In this document: positions 1 to 6,179 of the stretch, piece after piece
Numbering within the stretch: position 1 is the first letter of the stretch
Layout: each line of letters opens with the position of its first letter
Assembly: GCA_003538495.1 (NCBI GenBank)
Contig: DPSD01000318.1
Location: 1 to 6,338, forward strand
Direction: 5' to 3'
DNA length: 6,338 nt
Origin: Accumulibacter sp.
GTDB taxonomy: Bacteria > Pseudomonadota > Gammaproteobacteria > Burkholderiales > Rhodocyclaceae
Made by a program: the position numbers and the translations under genes
Notes under the pieces: generated by a model
What the model was told of the DNA's origin: nothing
The model's database searches: none
The model's input: only the letters and a program-made list of their open reading frames with translations

Positions 1-9
1 AAAAGTCAT
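1..9 (-). CDS. start of next operon gene (only three codons in window)
   Basis: An ATG on the minus strand at 9-7 opens a frame reading M-T-F before the window ends. A purine-rich Shine-Dalgarno stretch (GGAGAGGG, complement of 18-25) lies 8 nt upstream, which is why I think this is a real start. The gene lies in the same direction as the nif genes, 113 nt after the cyclic-nucleotide-binding gene. By analogy with other nif operons a cofactor-assembly gene such as nifE could follow, but three codons cannot identify it. Confidence 0.5.
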
Positions 10-17
10 GACCGTTT

Positions 18-54
18 CCCTCTCCCCCGGCCCCTGTGGCTGCAGTGGAGAGGG
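18..54 (-). promoter_or_regulatory. inverted repeat that could mask the downstream ribosome-binding site
   Basis: Positions 18-25 (CCCTCTCC on the plus strand) and 47-54 (GGAGAGGG) are perfect 8-base inverted repeats separated by 21 bases. In the minus-strand transcript the upstream arm reads CCCTCTCC. The downstream arm, GGAGAGGG, is the apparent Shine-Dalgarno of the gene starting at 9. Pairing would hide the ribosome-binding site, so this could act as a translational switch or simply limit translation. The repeat is visible; the regulatory role is inference. Pyrimidine/purine repeats of this kind can also arise by chance next to a strong Shine-Dalgarno. Confidence 0.4.
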
Positions 55-64
55 GAGATTCTTG

Positions 65-80
65 AGTCGCTGACGCGACT
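65..80 (-). other. short perfect hairpin downstream of the cyclic-nucleotide-binding gene
   Basis: AGTCGC at 65-70 and GCGACT at 75-80 form a perfect 6-bp stem with a 4-base loop, 43 nt beyond the stop codon of the preceding gene. On the minus strand it is followed by CAAGAATCT rather than a run of T, so it does not look like a classical intrinsic terminator. It may protect a 3' end or partly attenuate transcription into the next gene. The rest of 10-122 shows no further gene. Confidence 0.4.
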
Positions 81-122
81 TTCACATCAAGGAAGGGGCG
101 ACTGCGGGGTGACTGCGAGTCC

Positions 123-605
123 TCACGAAGAGTCTGGGCGACTGTTGGTGGGCATGTAGCGCACCGCCAGATCGTCGATGCTGCGCAGGCGACGGCTCAG
201 TTCCCTGGCCAGGTTCAGGACAATCAGTGTAAAGGTCGGCAGGTCAGACTCGTAGATCTGGAAGAGATCGGCGTTCGACAATGCCAGCACCGACACCGGT
301 TCAAGTGCGCGCACCGTTGCCGAGCGGCGCTGCAAGTCGATCAATTCCATCTCGCCGAAAACATCACCGACCCTCAAGACGGCGATGCGCTTTCCGAACT
401 CGCTGTTCGCTGTGGGGCAGGCTTTCAAGACCTCAACCGAGCCGCTGCAGATCACGAAGAGGGAGTCACCATCTTCTCCCTCCTGAACAATCATGTCTGC
501 AGCGGCAAAACTCAGTTCACGCATCAGCAGCATGATCGACTGCATCGCCTGGTCGTCCACGCCGCCGAAAATGGGTTGTTCCTGGAGAAATCGTACGGTC
601 TTCAC
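123..605 (-). CDS. stand-alone cyclic nucleotide-binding domain protein (Crp-like sensor domain without HTH)
   Basis: The product (160 aa from the start chosen here) is a single cNMP-binding (Crp effector) domain over about residues 5-125. It opens with the family-typical FLQEQPIFGGV. It carries the phosphate-binding cassette DVFGEMELIDLQRRSATVRA at residues 81-100, with the expected Glu85 and the Arg93/Arg94-Ser-Ala motif. No helix-turn-helix follows; only a helix (about 127-150) and a polar tail remain, so it is unlikely to bind DNA itself. It probably senses a cyclic nucleotide and acts on a partner protein, or is a non-binding relic; its role in nitrogen fixation is inference. There is no signal peptide or membrane segment. 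I prefer the GTG start at 605: the homologous region begins there and AGGA (616-619) sits 10 nt upstream. The open frame continues to ATGs at 698 and 773, but that extension does not resemble the family, and from 773 it would overlap the upstream gene by 28 nt. Confidence 0.85.
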   Translation of the reverse strand: MKTVRFLQEQPIFGGVDDQAMQSIMLLMRELSFAAADMIVQEGEDGDSLFVICSGSVEVLKACPTANSEFGKRIAVLRVGDVFGEMELIDLQRRSATVRALEPVSVLALSNADLFQIYESDLPTFTLIVLNLARELSRRLRSIDDLAVRYMPTNSRPDSS

Positions 606-714
606 TGGCGTACCGTCCTGAGCATAACGGCATAATGGTATTCGTTTTCTCGGATCATTGGCGCCGCCCCGGATGTTGGTTAAGCAGAGTTGGCCCATGA
701 GTGATGGCGCAGGC

Positions 715-732
715 AGGCAAACGACTTGCCGC
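715..732 (-). promoter_or_regulatory. candidate sigma-54 (-24/-12) promoter before the cyclic-nucleotide-binding gene
   Basis: On the minus strand the sequence CGGCAAGTCGTTTGCC has GG at 730-729 and GC at 718-717 with exactly 10 bases between. It matches GGCA and TTGC of the sigma-54 consensus TGGCACG-N4-TTGCW; the leading T and the C of CACG are mismatched. Transcription would start near 705, leaving a leader of about 100 nt to the GTG at 605. It sits in the 140-nt gap, the longest between full genes in this window. I saw no perfect NifA site (TGT-N10-ACA) in about 600-960, so activator dependence is uncertain. One match in a nif region is suggestive but may be chance. Confidence 0.4.
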
Positions 733-745
733 AGCGCGCAGCGTA

Positions 746-1720
746 TCAGAAGCCGTAGGGCTGGTACAGCCACTCCTTGACCACCTGCACGTCGCGATCA
801 GGAAGGTAATGAAAACCGGCCTGCACATCGTCGATCACGGCATTGGCCAGGGTGTGCGGTGCGCTCTTGGTCGTCAGCATGTGGAAGAACCAGGCCATCG
901 GGTAACCGATGGCCTTGTCGTAGCGCAGCATGGCATCACGCAGAGGCAGGCCGCGCACGCCGAAAGCGGCGGCAAACTTTGCTGGCGTGCCGTTCAGCGC
1001 CGCCACCGGCGTGGCATGCAGGATGGCCTGCCGGTAGCGGTCGAGATGCTCGCGAACGGCGATCACCCAGTGGTTGGAGAATTGCGTTGCCGTGCCGGCG
1101 CTGCTTGCCTCCCAGGCGGCGACGAAGCGATGGATCGGTTGCGCTTCCGGCTTTTGCTGGCGCATGCGGGCAAGGAAGGTGGCGACCGGCATCAGCCGTC
1201 GCATGGCCAGAAAAGGTGCGCCCAAAGGCTGGGCGCCGGCACCGCAGGTGGCGTGACTACGGCGTGGATCGACGAGTTCCTCGACTCCCGAAGGCAGACT
1301 GTCATCGGTGAACAACGGATGACAGATCATCTCCTGCAGTTCCTCGATTTCGAGCTGAACGAAGTCTGTTGCGCCGGACCCGATGGCGGCGACGAAATAA
1401 TGCGTTCGTCCGGTCAGGCGGGTGGCGCGCAGGCCGCGGTCGATATAGTCGTCGCATAGTGCTGCCATGTCGTCACCGTGCGCGCCCAGCTCGCGCTCGG
1501 CCCAGGCTTCCAGATCGTCGGCGACATGGGCTCCCTCGGCATCGACCACGCCACCCAGGCGATACCAGCCGCCGCGCGACAGGACTTCGCGAAACGCCAG
1601 ATCGGGTGCCAATACCGCCAGTTGTCGGGCCAGTACCGCTGGTCCGACCGTGGCGGGAATCCGTACACACAGTTCGGCGACCCGGTGGGACAGCTCGTCC
1701 CAGCGCGATACCCTCTTCAT
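746..1720 (-). CDS. nif-operon protein of unknown function (324 aa)
   Basis: I do not recognise this family with certainty. The 324-residue product begins 22 nt after the nifY-type gene, with GGAG placed 8 nt before the ATG, so it is almost certainly co-transcribed with the nif genes. It looks soluble and largely helical, with no signal peptide, membrane span or cysteine cluster of the CxxC type. Visible landmarks are an Ala/Leu-rich N-terminus (1-50), an acidic middle stretch LEIEELQEMICHPLF (123-137), DPRRSHATCGAG at 151-162, and a Trp/Tyr/His-rich C-terminal third containing YPMAWFFHML (273-282) and ending EWLYQPYGF. Isolated Cys (18, 89, 133, 159) and several His could bind metal, but no known motif is apparent. 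Azotobacter-type nif operons also carry uncharacterised genes between nifY and nifE, so a conserved accessory role is plausible; I do not assign one. Codon use and composition resemble its neighbours. Confidence 0.85.
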   Translation of the reverse strand: MKRVSRWDELSHRVAELCVRIPATVGPAVLARQLAVLAPDLAFREVLSRGGWYRLGGVVDAEGAHVADDLEAWAERELGAHGDDMAALCDDYIDRGLRATRLTGRTHYFVAAIGSGATDFVQLEIEELQEMICHPLFTDDSLPSGVEELVDPRRSHATCGAGAQPLGAPFLAMRRLMPVATFLARMRQQKPEAQPIHRFVAAWEASSAGTATQFSNHWVIAVREHLDRYRQAILHATPVAALNGTPAKFAAAFGVRGLPLRDAMLRYDKAIGYPMAWFFHMLTTKSAPHTLANAVIDDVQAGFHYLPDRDVQVVKEWLYQPYGF

Positions 1721-1742
1721 TGACTGTTCTCCGACACGCTAA

Positions 1743-2453
1743 TCATGCGTCCTCGGCAGCGAAATTCGCCGCGAAGCGCGCCAGCGAGCTGGCTTCGACA
1801 CCCATGATCCGCGCCAGCCAGGGCGGTGGATGCTGCAAGGCCTGCTGCAACTGCGCCAGCGTTGCCAGCGCCGTTCCACCTGCCACTTTTACCGGGTGTA
1901 CCCCGGCGCGCACCACCTTGGCCGTCGCCGGACCGCCGATCGATTGCACATAAACGATCTGGCAGTCATCGATCAGTGCCGCGCGTGCGACGTTGCGATC
2001 TTCGGCGTGATCCGCTTCGAGTGTCGGCCGCACGCCGATCAGGCGCACTTCGGCCGGCGAGACCTGATAGACGAGAAAGCGCTCGCAGGAGCCGAAATGC
2101 CCATCGAGCAAGTCCTCACGGTTGGAGGCACAGGCGACGCGAATCGAGCCGGGCATGTCGCCATCGCTGTAGCCCGCCAGCGGCGGCAGATCGCTGTGGA
2201 CAAGGCCTTCGCCCCAAAGCAGGCGAACCGCCTGCTTGAGCCGATCTTTCGGAATATCCGTTTCGACGACCTCATCACCCTGCAGAAGAACCTGCAGATC
2301 GGCCACGGTCATGCTGGTGAGCTTGACCTCGGTCAGTGGCAGCTCCAGTCTTGAGACCAGAGCCGAGACCAGCTCCCCGACCGACAGATCACCCAGCTCG
2401 CGCGCGGCGAGCGCGATGCGCAAGGCGGCTTCACGGGTAATCGACTGCGACAT
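1743..2453 (-). CDS. nifY: NifY/NafY-type dinitrogenase / FeMo-cofactor binding protein
   Basis: The 236-residue protein has the two-part build of NifY and NafY. A helical N-terminal domain (about 1-95) is followed by a NifX/NifY-type cofactor-binding domain (about 103-210). The latter shows IRVACASN, the signature DGHFGSCERFLVYQVS (117-132), and a glycine-rich SIGGPATAKVVRAGVHPVKV segment (171-190). His119 in GHFG and Cys123 are candidate cofactor-contact residues; in NafY a histidine of this region is implicated in FeMo-co binding. Family members bind apo-dinitrogenase or FeMo-co and help cofactor insertion in the cytoplasm. Length fits NifY/NafY (about 240 aa), whereas NifX is shorter and lacks the N-terminal domain. 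The ATG at 2453 has GGGAG (2460-2464) 6 nt upstream and lies 19 nt after the ferredoxin stop. The frame stays open to 2567, but that extension overlaps the ferredoxin gene and is low-complexity. NifY and NafY cannot be separated from sequence alone; the position after nifHDKT favours nifY. Confidence 0.9.
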   Translation of the reverse strand: MSQSITREAALRIALAARELGDLSVGELVSALVSRLELPLTEVKLTSMTVADLQVLLQGDEVVETDIPKDRLKQAVRLLWGEGLVHSDLPPLAGYSDGDMPGSIRVACASNREDLLDGHFGSCERFLVYQVSPAEVRLIGVRPTLEADHAEDRNVARAALIDDCQIVYVQSIGGPATAKVVRAGVHPVKVAGGTALATLAQLQQALQHPPPWLARIMGVEASSLARFAANFAAEDA

Positions 2454-2472
2454 CAGCGTCTCCCTGGGCAAG

Positions 2473-2670
2473 CTAGATAAAGACGATGCAGGCCTCGCCC
2501 GCCGGGCAGGCGTCGAGGCACTGCGGCGAATCGTGCTCGCCTTCGCACTCGCTGCAGGTGTCGGCATTGATCTTGTAGATGCCGGCTTTGCTGGTGATCG
2601 AGCTGGTGGGACAGACCGGCTTGCAGTCGCCGCACGACGTGCATTCGGCCTGGATGATTTTCATTGCCAT
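2473..2670 (-). CDS. fdxN: 2[4Fe-4S] ferredoxin of the nif-associated (FdxN) type
   Basis: This 65-residue protein is a small bacterial ferredoxin. The first cluster motif is CTSCGDCKPVC (C10, C13, C16, C20, with Pro21). The second is C39-x2-C42-x8-C51-x3-C55-Pro, with the long eight-residue insertion seen in Chromatium-type and nif-associated ferredoxins. Each motif's last cysteine normally completes the other cluster. A ninth cysteine, C61, follows in the tail PAGEACIVFI. Low-potential ferredoxins of this class are likely electron donors toward the Fe protein NifH; in Azoarcus BH72 a ferredoxin gene co-transcribed with nifHDK affects nitrogen fixation and nitrogenase switch-off. The start at 2670 has GGAG (2678-2681) 7 nt upstream; an in-frame ATG at 2664 is a weaker alternative. 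It lies 20 nt after nifT and 19 nt before nifY, so it is part of the same operon. The exact electron partner is inference. Confidence 0.93.
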   Translation of the reverse strand: MAMKIIQAECTSCGDCKPVCPTSSITSKAGIYKINADTCSECEGEHDSPQCLDACPAGEACIVFI

Positions 2671-2690
2671 GATGATTCTCCGTGGATTTT

Positions 2691-2915
2691 TTACTCGGCT
2701 GCGTCCAGTCGCCTGGCGCGCAGCGAGATCGGGAAACGCGCAGGCAAGGCCTGCGGTTCGATGTAATAGGCGCCGCCATTGTTGAGGCGGATCTCGCCGC
2801 CCCACTTCTCGGAAGTGTCGAACTCCATCGATACGATGGCGTCCTCCAGATCACGCTTGGGCAGGTAGAACGAGTAGGCGCCGGCGGCATCCTTGCGGAC
2901 CATGATGTTGGCCAT
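2691..2915 (-). CDS. nifT: NifT/FixU family protein
   Basis: This 74-residue protein begins MANIMVRKDAAGAYSFYLPK and contains DLEDAIVSMEF (22-32), WGGEIRLNNGGAYYIEP (38-54) and a basic C-terminus. These are the hallmarks of NifT/FixU, a small beta-rich cytoplasmic protein of about 70 aa that almost always follows nifK. Its function is unresolved; a minor role in nitrogenase maturation has been proposed, and mutants in other species show little phenotype. The ATG at 2915 has AAGGA (2923-2927) 7 nt upstream. The gene lies 65 nt after nifK, with a strong hairpin in that spacer, and 20 nt before the ferredoxin gene. Confidence 0.95.
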   Translation of the reverse strand: MANIMVRKDAAGAYSFYLPKRDLEDAIVSMEFDTSEKWGGEIRLNNGGAYYIEPQALPARFPISLRARRLDAAE

Positions 2916-2940
2916 GAGACTTTCCTTCGCGGTTGGCGGC

Positions 2941-2960
2941 GGGAACGGCGGAGCGTTCCC
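2941..2960 (-). other. perfect hairpin in the nifK-nifT spacer
   Basis: GGGAACG (2941-2947) and CGTTCCC (2954-2960) form a perfect 7-bp GC-rich stem with a 6-base loop, 20 nt beyond the nifK stop codon. No T-run follows in the direction of transcription, so it is not a typical intrinsic terminator. It could protect the 3' end of a processed nifHDK transcript or partly lower expression of nifT and later genes. The structure is seen; the role is inferred. Confidence 0.55.
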
Positions 2961-2980
2961 GTGGAACGTGCCTGGCGTGC

Positions 2981-4549
2981 CTAGCGGACCAGGTCGAAGT
3001 TGTAGTCCGTAGTCGCCATGCCCATCGTCTCTTCGTCGAGACGATCGAGTACCGCATTGACCAGCGTCGTGACCACCTGCATGGCACCCTCGTAGCCGAT
3101 CGTCGTCTGGCGATGCAGATGATGACGATCGAAGAGCGGGAAGCCGATGCGGATCAGCGGTACCTCGAAGGCCTTGCCCTTGTGCAGCGTGTCGCGCTGA
3201 ATGAACTTGCCGTAGCTGTTGCCGATCAGGAAATCCGGCTTGTCGGTGAAACACAGCGAGCGCAGGTGCCACAGGTCGATGCCGCTGTAGGCCTTGGCGT
3301 GGGTGCCGAAGGGGCTCTCGGCGAGCAGCTTCTCGATCGCCTTGAGCCAGCGCTTGGTGCCGTTGTGACTGACGACGTGCGTTGGTTCGGCACCACATTC
3401 GAGCAGGATCTTGACCATTCCCATTACGAAATCGGGGTCGCCGTAGAGGGCGAACTTCTTGCCGTGCAGCCAGGCGTGCGAGTCCGACATCAGGTCGACC
3501 AGGCGGCCGCGCTCCTTGGCCAGCGATTCGGGGATCGGCTTGCCGGTCAGCTCGGAGACCTTCATCAGGAATTCGTCGGTCCAGTCCACGCCCATCGGAA
3601 TGTTCAGCTTGGGCACTTCATGGTTCCAGGTGTTCTCGACGAACTTCCTCGTCTTGTCGAGCTGGAAGGGCTGCAGCAGGAGCGTGCTGATGGCGTTCGG
3701 GGCGTCCTTGATCTCGTCCTGCGTGGTGCCGCCGGCGTACATCCGGAACTCGCCGTCGGCGGGCGTGTCGAGCACCTCGGTCGGATCGGAGAGTAGCGTC
3801 GCATCGACCCCCATCTCGGCCATCATCCGCTTGATGACACGGAAGTTGCCCAGATAGGTCTCGAAGCCCGGAACGAAGTTGAGCTTGCCGTTCTTGCCCG
3901 GCACCTTGTCGGCCATGCTGTTCAGCGTGAAGGAACGGATGATGCCTTCGAACATGTTGTCCCAGCCGGTGACATGCGAGCCGACAAAGGACGGTGTGTG
4001 CGCAAAAGGCACCGGAAATTCCTGCGGCACATGCCCTTCCTTCTTGGCGTTGTTGATGAAGGCGTTGAGGTCGTCGCCGATCACCTCGGCCATGCACGTC
4101 GTGGAGACCGCAATCATCTCCGGCTTGTAGATCGCCCTGGCGTTTTCCAGACCGTCGAACATGTTCTTCTGGCCGCCGAACACCGCGGCATCTTCGGTCA
4201 TCGAATCCGAGACGCAGCAGATCGGCTCCTTAAAGTGACGGTTGAAATAGGTGCGGAAATAGGACACGCAGCCCTGCGAACCATGCACATAGGGCAGCGT
4301 CTTCTCGAAACCCAGCGCGCAGAGAACGGCGCCGAGCGGTTGACAGGCCTTCGCCGGATCGACGGTCAGCGCCTCGCGCTTGAAATTCAGATCCTGATAT
4401 TCCTGGGTGGTCGTCCAGAGAAAAACCTCCTGCACCTTCTCCGGGGAATGGCGTTCTTCGAACCGTTCCTGCTTGTTCTTCAACGAGGTCTTGTAATCGT
4501 CGTCGCGGAACAGCGGATAGCAGGGCTTGATATCATCTACGGTTTGCAT
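2981..4549 (-). CDS. nifK: nitrogenase MoFe protein beta chain
   Basis: The 522-residue product is NifK, which forms the alpha2-beta2 dinitrogenase with NifD and shares the [8Fe-7S] P-cluster that relays electrons from NifH to FeMo-co. The P-cluster ligands are present: C69 in AKACQPLGAVLCALGFEK, C94 in HGSQGCVSYFR, and C152 in STTCMAEVIGDD. S187 in AHTPSFVGSHVTGWDN matches the beta-Ser188 ligand. Other landmarks are DSMTEDAAVFGGQ (115-127), PGFETYLGNFRVIKRM, the nickase-like-free C-terminus, and an ending TDYNFDLVR that matches the Azotobacter protein. Length agrees with Azotobacter NifK (523 aa). I place the start at ATG 4549 because AGGAG (4556-4560) lies 6 nt upstream. The in-frame ATG at 4555 abuts the Shine-Dalgarno, and the ATG at 4594 would add 15 unrelated residues. 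The gene follows nifD by 64 nt with a hairpin between them. No frameshift or missing ligand was seen. Confidence 0.98.
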   Translation of the reverse strand: MQTVDDIKPCYPLFRDDDYKTSLKNKQERFEERHSPEKVQEVFLWTTTQEYQDLNFKREALTVDPAKACQPLGAVLCALGFEKTLPYVHGSQGCVSYFRTYFNRHFKEPICCVSDSMTEDAAVFGGQKNMFDGLENARAIYKPEMIAVSTTCMAEVIGDDLNAFINNAKKEGHVPQEFPVPFAHTPSFVGSHVTGWDNMFEGIIRSFTLNSMADKVPGKNGKLNFVPGFETYLGNFRVIKRMMAEMGVDATLLSDPTEVLDTPADGEFRMYAGGTTQDEIKDAPNAISTLLLQPFQLDKTRKFVENTWNHEVPKLNIPMGVDWTDEFLMKVSELTGKPIPESLAKERGRLVDLMSDSHAWLHGKKFALYGDPDFVMGMVKILLECGAEPTHVVSHNGTKRWLKAIEKLLAESPFGTHAKAYSGIDLWHLRSLCFTDKPDFLIGNSYGKFIQRDTLHKGKAFEVPLIRIGFPLFDRHHLHRQTTIGYEGAMQVVTTLVNAVLDRLDEETMGMATTDYNFDLVR

Positions 4550-4555
4550 CTTCAT

Positions 4556-4560
4556 CTCCT
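4556..4560 (-). promoter_or_regulatory. nifK ribosome-binding site
   Basis: AGGAG on the minus strand ends 6 nt before the ATG at 4549. It decides the nifK start: the ATG at 4555 would have no spacing from it, and the ATG at 4594 lies upstream of it. Confidence 0.8.
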
Positions 4561-4565
4561 TTGCC

Positions 4566-4588
4566 GGCGCCACCCATTTGTGGACGCC
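4566..4588 (-). other. imperfect hairpin in the nifD-nifK spacer
   Basis: GGCGCCAC (4566-4573) can pair with GTGG-A-CGCC (4580-4588). This gives 8 base pairs with one bulged A and a 6-base loop (4574-4579). It lies 25 nt beyond the nifD stop and just upstream of the nifK ribosome-binding site. It may stabilise an upstream transcript end or modulate nifK translation; no T-run suggests termination. Structure is seen by eye; the role is inferred. Confidence 0.4.
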
Positions 4589-4613
4589 AAGCACAAGTTG
4601 AGGGAAATTTCTC

Positions 4614-6098
4614 TCAGGCGACCTTCTTCAGCTCGCTTGCTTCAGGCACTTCGGGCCGCTTCTTCCACGGCGGTGTCTGCTTGCTCCAGCACGGGTTGGA
4701 GATTGCCATGTCCATGTCGCGGGCGAAGATGGCAAAGCCGTCGTAGCCGTGGTACGGACCGGAATAGTCCCAGGAGTGCATCTGGCGCAGCGGGATGCCC
4801 ATTTTCTGGAAGACGTACTTCTCCTTGATTCCGGAACCAACCAGGTCGGGCTGCATGCGCTTGATGAACTCCTCCAGTTCGAAGCCGGTGGCGTCGTCGT
4901 AGAGCAGGGTGGCGTTGCCCATTTCCTTGATCGTGCGGTCGTAGTCGTCGTTGTGCGCGAACTCGTAGCCGGTACCGATGACCTGCATGCCGAGATCTTC
5001 GTAAGCGCCGATGACATGCCGCGGACGCAGGCCGCCGACATAGAGCATCACCGTCTTGCCCTGCAGGCGCGGCTTGTACCTGGCGATCACCGCGTCCATC
5101 ATCGGCTGGTATTTGGCGATCACGCGCTCGGCACCTTCCTTGATGGAGTCGTCGAAGTGCGCGGCAATCGCGCGCAGCGACTCGGCGATCTTGGTCGGTC
5201 CGAAGAAGTTGTACTCCAGCCACGGAATGCCATACTTCTCTTCCATGTGACGGCTGATGTAGTTCATCGAGCGGTAGCAGTGCAGGAGGTTGAGCTTGAC
5301 TTTGGGCGTTTTCTCGATCTCCGCCAGGGTGCCGTCGCCGGACCATTGCGAAACCACGCGCAGGCCCATTTCCTCGATCAGGATGCGCGATGCCCAGGCG
5401 TCACCGCCGATGTTGTAGTCGCCAATGATCGAAACATCGTAGGGTGTCGCGTCAAAACCCTGCCCATCGCGCTTGTCGAGGACCCAGTCACGGATCGAGT
5501 CGTTGGCGATGTGGTGGCCGAGCGACTGCGAAACGCCGCGGAAGCCTTCACAGCGCACCGGCACGATGGGCTTGTTCATCTCCTTGGCGGCTTTCTTCGA
5601 AACCGCCTCGATGTCGTCGCCGATCAGGCCGATCGGGCACTCGGACTGTACCGAGATGCCCTTGTGCAACGGAAACAACTGCTCGATCTCGGCAACCAGC
5701 TTGGCCAGCTTCTTGTCGCCGCCGAAGACGATGTCCTTCTCCTGGAAGTCGGAGGTGAAGTTCATCGTGCCGAAGGTGTCGACACCGGTGGTGCCGACAT
5801 AGTAGTTGCGGCGACCGGCGCGCGAATACTGGCCGCAACCGATCGGGCCGTGCGAGACGTGAATCATGTCCTTGATCGGACCCCAGACGACGCCCTTGGA
5901 ACCGGCGTAGGCGCAGCCGCGGACGGTCATCACGCCGGGCAGGGACTTGCGGTTGGAGGTGATGCACTTCTTCGATTGCTCGATCGACTGGTCGTTGACC
6001 GCGAGGTGCTTGGCGCGGTCCTTTCTGGCTTTCTCGGGATAGACCTCGAGTACTTCCTGGATCAGGGCTTCGGTTTCTTCACGTGTCAATTCAGACAT
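4614..6098 (-). CDS. nifD: nitrogenase MoFe protein alpha chain
   Basis: The 494-residue product is NifD, the subunit holding FeMo-co, where N2 is reduced to ammonia. P-cluster ligands are C62 ([15 protein letters not shown]), C88 ([11 protein letters not shown]) and C154 ([14 protein letters not shown]). The FeMo-co ligands are C274 ([11 protein letters not shown]) and H441 ([16 protein letters not shown]). Active-site residues V70, R96, Q191 and H195 ([17 protein letters not shown]) are also in place, so the substrate pocket looks like the standard molybdenum enzyme. The motif [14 protein letters not shown] (225-238) is typical. There is no delta subunit nearby, and the P-cluster and cofactor residues match NifD rather than VnfD or AnfD. 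The length is close to Azotobacter NifD (492 aa). ATG 6098 has AAGGAG (6106-6111) 7 nt upstream. It follows nifH by 81 nt, with a hairpin in that spacer. No frameshift or anomaly was seen. Confidence 0.98.
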   Translation of the reverse strand: MSELTREETEALIQEVLEVYPEKARKDRAKHLAVNDQSIEQSKKCITSNRKSLPGVMTVRGCAYAGSKGVVWGPIKDMIHVSHGPIGCGQYSRAGRRNYYVGTTGVDTFGTMNFTSDFQEKDIVFGGDKKLAKLVAEIEQLFPLHKGISVQSECPIGLIGDDIEAVSKKAAKEMNKPIVPVRCEGFRGVSQSLGHHIANDSIRDWVLDKRDGQGFDATPYDVSIIGDYNIGGDAWASRILIEEMGLRVVSQWSGDGTLAEIEKTPKVKLNLLHCYRSMNYISRHMEEKYGIPWLEYNFFGPTKIAESLRAIAAHFDDSIKEGAERVIAKYQPMMDAVIARYKPRLQGKTVMLYVGGLRPRHVIGAYEDLGMQVIGTGYEFAHNDDYDRTIKEMGNATLLYDDATGFELEEFIKRMQPDLVGSGIKEKYVFQKMGIPLRQMHSWDYSGPYHGYDGFAIFARDMDMAISNPCWSKQTPPWKKRPEVPEASELKKVA

Positions 6099-6159
6099 CC
6101 TGCTTCTCCTTTTGGGGAGCCGGCACTCCTGCGCGCACGGCCCCCGCGGGTTGCGATCG

Positions 6160-6174
6160 GCGGGTCAGACCCGC
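6160..6174 (-). other. perfect hairpin in the nifH-nifD spacer
   Basis: GCGGGT (6160-6165) and ACCCGC (6169-6174) form a perfect 6-bp GC stem with a 3-base loop, starting only 5 nt after the nifH stop codon. The neighbouring sequence also holds CCCGCGGG (6143-6150), which could pair alternatively with the same arm. Structures at this place are known in other diazotrophs, where nifH mRNA accumulates above nifDK because of processing or stabilisation. There is no T-run, so simple termination is unlikely. The role here is inferred from that precedent. Confidence 0.5.
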
Positions 6175-6179
6175 GCAAG

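Noticed and set aside
65..80. Intrinsic transcription terminator ending the operon before the left-edge gene
   Set aside because: The stem is only 6 bp and no T-run follows in the minus-strand direction, so I list it as a hairpin only.
701..1459. Long plus-strand open frame (252 codons) opposite the 324-residue gene
   Set aside because: It is antisense to a well-spaced minus-strand gene with a ribosome-binding site. Its product is low-complexity and Arg/Gly/His-rich, as expected for the shadow of a GC-rich gene.
2691..3398. Long minus-strand frame that extends nifT upstream to 235 codons
   Set aside because: The extension overlaps the nifK 3' end in another frame and is Arg/Gln/His-rich. 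nifT has its own Shine-Dalgarno and a family-typical start at 2915.
2933..3796. Plus-strand open frame (287 codons) opposite nifK
   Set aside because: NifK on the other strand is unmistakable with all ligands. The antisense frame has no recognisable domain and arises from GC-biased third positions.
4550..4594. Longer nifK start at ATG 4594 (537 aa)
   Set aside because: The 15 extra residues do not match NifK, and the good Shine-Dalgarno (4556-4560) lies inside that extension, pointing to ATG 4549.
3974..4828. Plus-strand open frame (284 codons) across the nifK-nifD junction
   Set aside because: It spans the 5' end of nifK, the spacer and the 3' end of nifD in antisense, and its translation resembles no family.
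4614..6098. Alternative nitrogenase (VnfD/AnfD) instead of NifD
   Set aside because: Length, V70/R96/Q191/H195 positions, close identity to Azotobacter NifD and the absence of a delta-subunit gene between the alpha and beta genes all indicate the molybdenum enzyme.
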